Shown piece by piece: positions 6,147 to 9,581 of a stretch of DNA of 9,581 nt. This DNA comes from Syntrophaceae bacterium. Lineage in GTDB: Bacteria > Desulfobacterota > DTXE01. The position numbers were made by a program, and so were the translations under genes. The notes beneath the pieces were generated by a model. That model saw nothing but the letters and a program-made list of their open reading frames with translations. It was not told where the DNA came from and ran no database searches. The stretch is taken from contig DTXE01000363.1 in assembly GCA_012962595.1 (NCBI GenBank), positions 1-9,581 on the forward strand. The letters are read 5' to 3'. Positions within the stretch are counted from its first letter, which is position 1, and each line of letters opens with the position of its first letter.

Positions 6147-6367
6147 GTCTGACCTCCTTCTAATCACCTAACCAAAACTTATCACAACCGTAACCAAATT
6201 TACAGCAAAAACCCAGGTAGTAATTTCTTAAACTTTTAGGAGTTCCCTCACCTTTCAGTCACATCGAAGTTTGGAAGGCAGGGGGAAAGTTAGGAAACGC
6301 CTGTCAAACTTTGCCTTGAAAAAATGGGGCCTTTTCTGTAAGTAAAGGAATACCGGGGCCACACTAT
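6147..6367. other. Divergent intergenic region between the ATP-grasp gene and ade, with possible alternative hairpins
   Basis: This 221-bp region must hold promoters for both flanking genes, but I find none close to consensus. On the minus strand an extended -10-like TGTGATAAG lies upstream of the ATP-grasp gene, without a good -35. On the plus strand two mutually exclusive stems can form: one pairs 6265-6273 with 6305-6313 (with an inner CAGG/CCTG stem), and the other pairs 6275-6283 with 6309-6317 (two G-U pairs). A third small stem, CCTTT/AAAGG (6330-6334/6344-6348), lies just before ade. The sequence GGGGCC occurs twice, at 6326-6331 and 6355-6360, the second right before the ade start. 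I do not recognise a known riboswitch; the conserved core of the purine riboswitch is absent. Confidence 0.4.
6152..6161 (-). promoter_or_regulatory. Strong ribosome binding site deciding the ATP-grasp gene start
   Basis: AGAAGGAGGT on the minus strand, 5 nt before the ATG at 6146. It is nearly full complementarity to the 16S rRNA tail and places the start 7 codons inside the longest possible reading frame, which begins with GTG at 6167. Confidence 0.88.
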
Positions 6368-8104
6368 ATGAGCCAGATAAATAGGATGAAACAGCTGATT
6401 AGGATAGCCAAAGGAGAGGCACAACCCCATCTGGTACTTAAGAACGTTAACCTGGTAAATGTGTTTACTGGTGAGATTTATCTAACCAATGTGGCTATAG
6501 CGCAAGGGACTATAGCCGGTGTAGGGAAACAATACGCCCAAGGTAAAGAAACATTGGATCTAAAGGGTAAATACCTGACACCAGGGCTCATGGATGCCCA
6601 CGTGCATTTAGAAAGTTCATTTCTTACCCCTCAGGAATATGCCAGGGCTGTAATTCCCCATGGCACCACAGCGGTGTTTATTGATCCCCACGAGATAGCC
6701 AATGTGTTAGGTACACTGGGGATAGGATATATTATTAAGGCCAGTAAAGACATTCCCTTAAATGTATATTTACTTGTCCCATCCTGTGTCCCAGCTACCC
6801 ACTTAGAAACCTCAGGTGCTACTATTACCGAAAAGGATATAGAATCTTTACTGTCCCAAGATAGAGTTTTAGGGCTGGCAGAGGTTATGAATTTTCCAGG
6901 TGTACTGGAACAAGATGATATGGTTCTTAAGAAGATTATGGTAACCAGGCTCTACGGTAAATCCATAGATGGACATTGCCCTGGACTAAGGGGCCTCCAT
7001 CTTAATGCCTACATAGTCCCGGGCATTAACTCTGATCATGAAACCATAGATAGGGATGAGGCCCAAGAGAAGTTAAAACTGGGTATGTGGCTTATGATTA
7101 GGGAGGGGTCAGCAGCCAAGAACTTGAAGAAACTTCTTCCCATAGTAACTCCAGAGAACCATTGGTGGTGCATGTGGGCCACTGATGACTTAGAGGTAAA
7201 GGACATTTTGACCCAAGGACATATAAATGGCATCTTAAGAAAGGCCGTTGAGCAAGGATTTGATCCTATCAGGGCCATTAGGATGGCCACCATAAATGTC
7301 GCCAGGCGTTTTGGTCTGAAATATACCGGGGCAGTAGCACCAGGGCATAGGGCCGATTTAGTGGTTTTTGACGACCTTAGGGAATTTAAAACTTTGATGG
7401 TAATCAAGGATGGCAAGATCGTTTATGAGAACGGGGAAATAAAGATACCTATAAAAAAATGGGTCGATCCTAAGGTACTAAATACCGTAAAGGTAAAACC
7501 GGTGGAGCCTGAGCATCTTAAATTGAGGATTTCGGGAGATAGGGCTAGGATTATAGGATTAGTTCCACAACAAATAGTAACTGAATCGCTTGTCCGTGAG
7601 GTTAAGAAGGATGCTCAAGGTTACGTATTATCGGACATTGAGCAGGATATTCTCAAGATAGCGGTGGTAGAACGTCACTACGCCACAGGAAATATAGGTT
7701 TGGGACTAGTTAAGGGATTAGGACTAAAGGAAGGAGCGCTGGCCTCATCCGTGGCACATGACTCCCACAATATAGTGGTGGTAGGAGAGAATGATTCAGA
7801 TATGATAACGGCCATAAAGGAGGTAGAGAAACTCCAGGGAGGCCTTGTGGTGGTAAACCACAGAAGAACTATGGCATCCCTCCCCCTGCCTATAGCAGGA
7901 TTGATTTCCCCCGAATCAGCAGAGATACTGTCACAGAGTATGGATAAGGTACTTGATATAGCAAGAGCCCAGGGGGTGACTGTGGAAAATCCTTTTTTCG
8001 CTTTGTCCTTCCTGGCCTTACCTGTTATCCCTAAACTTAAAATTACAGATAAGGGTGTTGTGGATGTGGGTTTATTCCAGATAGTTTCTGTGGGGGTCTC
8101 TTGA
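6368..8104 (+). CDS. ade: Adenine deaminase
   Basis: Deaminates adenine to hypoxanthine and ammonia in purine salvage; a cytoplasmic amidohydrolase-superfamily metalloenzyme. The 578-residue length and motifs fit the bacterial AdeC/Ade family. It has an N-terminal beta-sandwich strand region, then the metal motif DAHVHLESS (76-84; H78, H80) and FIDPHEIANVLG (104-115). LAEVMNFPGVL (170-180) holds the probable bridging Glu172. DGHCPGL (201-207), INSDHE (220-225) and ATDD (271-274) complete the site. The C-terminal half (roughly 395-575) is the adenine-deaminase-specific domain, with VERHYATGNIGLGLVKGLGL and VAHDSHNIVVVG blocks. The ATG at 6368 gives an N-terminus of the usual length, but only a weak GGGG precedes it, so expression may be low or controlled through leader structure. 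The stop codon overlaps the TTG start of the radical SAM gene. No key residue appears to be missing. Confidence 0.95.
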   Translation: MSQINRMKQLIRIAKGEAQPHLVLKNVNLVNVFTGEIYLTNVAIAQGTIAGVGKQYAQGKETLDLKGKYLTPGLMDAHVHLESSFLTPQEYARAVIPHGTTAVFIDPHEIANVLGTLGIGYIIKASKDIPLNVYLLVPSCVPATHLETSGATITEKDIESLLSQDRVLGLAEVMNFPGVLEQDDMVLKKIMVTRLYGKSIDGHCPGLRGLHLNAYIVPGINSDHETIDRDEAQEKLKLGMWLMIREGSAAKNLKKLLPIVTPENHWWCMWATDDLEVKDILTQGHINGILRKAVEQGFDPIRAIRMATINVARRFGLKYTGAVAPGHRADLVVFDDLREFKTLMVIKDGKIVYENGEIKIPIKKWVDPKVLNTVKVKPVEPEHLKLRISGDRARIIGLVPQQIVTESLVREVKKDAQGYVLSDIEQDILKIAVVERHYATGNIGLGLVKGLGLKEGALASSVAHDSHNIVVVGENDSDMITAIKEVEKLQGGLVVVNHRRTMASLPLPIAGLISPESAEILSQSMDKVLDIARAQGVTVENPFFALSFLALPVIPKLKITDKGVVDVGLFQIVSVGVS

Positions 8105-9219
8105 ATAGGTCCAAAAAACCGCTTCCGCATAAAATTGCTCTTAAGGATAAGATATACATATCAGAAAGTAAATCATTGAAAAACCATTGGGTACATTGCC
8201 GATTACTAAGACAGGGGTTCAAACCGGGGTCTTGTTTAGTACATTACAGAGGTAAAAGATATCCAGCCTGCAAAGTAACCCTCAAATGGAAGGATAACGT
8301 TCCTTTCAGACTCATAGAGGCCGCCCATCTGTCCAGGCCTGAGCATTATTTTTCCATATACCAGTCGGGATGTAATTTTAACTGCAAGAAGTGCCACTCT
8401 TGGTACTTTTCCCAATACGCTATGGGCAATTGGTATTCTCCCAAGGATATTGCAGTACTAGCAAAGGAATATGCTGACAGGGTTACAGTGATGGAACCCA
8501 GAAATCGGGCCACGAGCTTCCATGCCCATGATCTCTGTCGTTCCTGTGGTCATTGCATTTTGACAGGAGAGAGGTCCCCATATTGTCCTGGAAAATTAGA
8601 ACCCCATCAGATAATCTCATCCCCTCAGGGCCTTGGTCCTGCCCGGAATATCATGGCCTTTACCGGTGGTGATTTGGCCTGCCAGCCAGAATTCTATGCT
8701 GAGGCCACAAGGGAAATAAAGGCATTACGTAAGAACCTATGGATTCTATTTGAGACCAACGGCTATGGCCTTACACCCCAAGTTCTGGATATCTTCCAAG
8801 AAGCAGGAATGGATTCATTTTGGCTGGATATTAAGGCATACCATGATGAGGTCCATAAAAGGCTTACGGGCTGTCATAATGATTGGATATTAAGGCTTCC
8901 AGAAGAGATTAAAAGAAGGGATTTTGTATTAGAGGTTCTCTCTCTTTTTATACCCGGTTGGGTTGAGGAAGATCAGATTGGAGATATTGCCAGGCTCATC
9001 GCTTCGGTAGATCCAAAAATTCCATTCACGGTACTTGCCTTCTTTCCAGAATATCAACTAAGGAATGTCCCTTCACCCACTTTAAATCAGATGCTCTCTG
9101 CATATGAGGCCTGTATAAAGGCAGGTCTCAAGTCAGTACGATTGGGGAATATTAGTATATTTATAAAGACCGAAAAGGACTTTGAGATCCTCACATCCCT
9201 GGGAAATCAAGCGTGGTAG
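8101..9219 (+). CDS. Radical SAM protein, PflA-like (COG1180), with auxiliary cysteine cluster
   Basis: A 372-residue radical SAM enzyme: the canonical C91-x3-C95-x2-C98 (SGCNFNCKKCHSW) binds the [4Fe-4S] cluster that cleaves S-adenosylmethionine. Resemblance to glycyl-radical-enzyme activases is clear in TGGD (188-191, in the place of GGE), FETNG (217-221), WLDIKAYHDEVHKRLTG (241-257) and FIPGWVEED (283-291). Between the motif and TGGD an insert carries C146-x2-C149-x2-C152-x9-C162, probably a second iron-sulfur cluster. The N-terminal 80 residues contain three more cysteines (33, 45, 57) and are not typical of PflA. The start is a TTG overlapping the ade stop (TTGA), with GGGGGT 3 nt before it; no ATG occurs upstream of the SAM motif, so TTG is the best choice. 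Co-translation with ade suggests shared expression. No glycyl radical enzyme gene is in the window, so the target may be a small molecule or a protein encoded elsewhere. Confidence 0.88.
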   Translation: MNRSKKPLPHKIALKDKIYISESKSLKNHWVHCRLLRQGFKPGSCLVHYRGKRYPACKVTLKWKDNVPFRLIEAAHLSRPEHYFSIYQSGCNFNCKKCHSWYFSQYAMGNWYSPKDIAVLAKEYADRVTVMEPRNRATSFHAHDLCRSCGHCILTGERSPYCPGKLEPHQIISSPQGLGPARNIMAFTGGDLACQPEFYAEATREIKALRKNLWILFETNGYGLTPQVLDIFQEAGMDSFWLDIKAYHDEVHKRLTGCHNDWILRLPEEIKRRDFVLEVLSLFIPGWVEEDQIGDIARLIASVDPKIPFTVLAFFPEYQLRNVPSPTLNQMLSAYEACIKAGLKSVRLGNISIFIKTEKDFEILTSLGNQAW

Positions 9220-9257
9220 AAATATCATAATCTTCTGGGGTAGGGTTCGAGGAATGA

Positions 9258-9494
9258 TTATATCTCTACGATGGGGCATGTCATGGTATGCCTAACCTCT
9301 CTTATCTCCTGGATTTCCATGAGGCAGGTCTTGCTCAATTGGTCGTAGTCGGGACATTCAACCAGGGCTATCACATCATAGGGGCCCATAATCACATCGG
9401 TGGATTTAACTCTATCTAACTTAGAGAGCTCTTCAATCACTCGCTTAACCTTTCCAGTTTCTACCTCCATCAAGATATAGGCTCTTACAGCCAT
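9258..9494 (-). CDS. Stand-alone Lrp/AsnC ligand-binding (RAM) domain protein
   Basis: A 78-residue protein consisting only of the effector-binding and oligomerisation domain of Lrp/AsnC regulators, without the helix-turn-helix. The pattern is typical: MAVRAYILMEVETGK (strand 1), a helix KVKRVIEELSKLDRV, the strand pair around STDVIMGPYDVIALVEC (with the conserved G-x-YD, residues 37-40), a second helix, and the final strand RHTMTCPIVEI. Such proteins usually form beta-barrel dimers that assemble further and bind amino acids or other small ligands. The start at 9494 has a GGGAGG site 5 nt upstream; an ATG at 9536 would extend the protein by 14 residues, but it lies within the promoter candidate. 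It converges on the radical SAM gene with 38 bp between stops and no clear terminator. Its ligand and any partner regulator are unknown. Confidence 0.88.
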   Translation of the reverse strand: MAVRAYILMEVETGKVKRVIEELSKLDRVKSTDVIMGPYDVIALVECPDYDQLSKTCLMEIQEIREVRHTMTCPIVEI

Positions 9495-9499
9495 TTTTT

Positions 9500-9505
9500 C
9501 CTCCC
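9500..9505 (-). promoter_or_regulatory. Ribosome binding site deciding the RAM-domain gene start
   Basis: GGGAGG on the minus strand, separated from the ATG at 9494 by five A residues. It rules in favour of the shorter 78-residue protein, which also matches the usual length of stand-alone RAM-domain proteins. Confidence 0.85.
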
Positions 9506-9512
9506 TTTGCTT

Positions 9513-9543
9513 TTTATAGGTAACGTCACTGGTCATTAGTCAA
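9513..9543 (-). promoter_or_regulatory. Candidate promoter of the RAM-domain gene
   Basis: On the minus strand TTGACT (9543-9538) and TATAAA (9518-9513), each one mismatch from consensus, are separated by 19 bp, which is longer than ideal. Transcription would start near 9506, just before the GGGAGG site. The -35 box lies inside the 7-bp-period repeat tract. Confidence 0.42.
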
Positions 9544-9581
9544 TTCAATTTGCTATTTGCCATTGGCCAATAGCGAACCGC
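9525..9581. repeat. Degenerate heptanucleotide-period repeat tract, continuing beyond the window
   Basis: From 9525 the sequence can be cut into 7-mers: GTCACTG, GTCATTA, GTCAATT, CAATTTG, CTATTTG, CCATTGG, CCAATAG, CGAACCG. The first three share GTCA and the next ones drift gradually, with C first and A third. Part of it (9552-9574) also forms an inverted repeat, GCTATT-T-GCC-ATT-GGC-C-AATAGC, including the palindrome ATTGGCCAAT. This looks like the decayed intergenic heptamer repeats found in some bacterial genomes. The tract is short and cut by the window end. Confidence 0.45.

Noticed and set aside
6267..6317. H-type pseudoknot from the two crossing stems before ade.
   Set aside because: The second 3' strand would follow the first with no linker, so the connecting loop cannot span the first stem; competing hairpins are a better reading.
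6147..6367. Purine riboswitch upstream of ade.
   Set aside because: The conserved junction sequences and loop-loop complementary hairpins of the purine aptamer are not present on either strand.
7036..7416. Open frame of 126 codons on the minus strand inside ade (also similar ones at 7678-8130, 592-894 and 2925-3311).
   Set aside because: These lie antisense to well-supported genes, have no ribosome binding site or recognisable domain, and are explained as shadow frames.
9220..9257. Bidirectional terminator between the radical SAM and RAM-domain genes.
   Set aside because: Only a 6-bp ATAATC/GATTAT match with a long loop and no T-tract on either side.

Overview
The window looks like chromosomal DNA of an anaerobic, iron-sulfur-rich bacterium. 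Bacterial Shine-Dalgarno sequences (GGAGG type) and sigma70-type promoters argue against an archaeon. The moderate-to-low GC, frequent AGA/AGG arginine and ATA isoleucine codons, and the gene families present (a GltD/HdrA-like flavo-iron-sulfur protein, a CooT nickel protein, DUF3842, a PflA-like radical SAM protein) would fit a sulfate-reducing or syntrophic Desulfobacterota/Thermodesulfobacteria-type lineage. That placement is an inference from gene content, not from a marker gene. I see no rRNA, tRNA, CRISPR array, insertion sequence or phage gene.

Left part (1-3243). The 3' portion of a plus-strand NAD(P)/FAD oxidoreductase with several [4Fe-4S] clusters runs tail-to-tail into a minus-strand operon and overlaps it by 32 bp. 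Read in transcription order, the operon encodes a short S49 (SppA-like) peptidase without a visible membrane anchor, a DUF3842 protein and a CooT-family nickel-binding protein. A near-consensus promoter (TTGACA-17-TATTAT) drives it and places the peptidase start at position 3121, not further upstream.

Middle part (3207-5294). A second promoter, back-to-back with the first, appears to drive a plus-strand group of three uncharacterised genes with a leaderless or nearly leaderless start. The first and third genes encode diverged paralogs sharing eight cysteines in the same layout (C-x6/7-C-x2-CC, C-x14-C, C-x4-C). This resembles the CxxCxxCC (YkgJ/COG0727) metal-binding proteins. A 109-residue protein of unknown family lies between them. 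This group is the best candidate here for something undescribed.

Right part (5334-9581). A minus-strand ATP-grasp ligase of unknown substrate is followed by a divergent intergenic region of 221 bp with possible alternative RNA hairpins. Next comes an adenine deaminase gene (ade), coupled by a 4-bp overlap to a PflA-like radical SAM protein with an auxiliary cysteine cluster. The window closes with a convergent stand-alone Lrp/AsnC ligand-binding (RAM) domain protein, whose promoter region merges into a degenerate 7-bp-period repeat that runs off the edge.

Three start codons were moved inward from the longest possible reading frame because of clear ribosome binding sites: the peptidase (3121), the ATP-grasp protein (6146) and the RAM-domain protein (9494).
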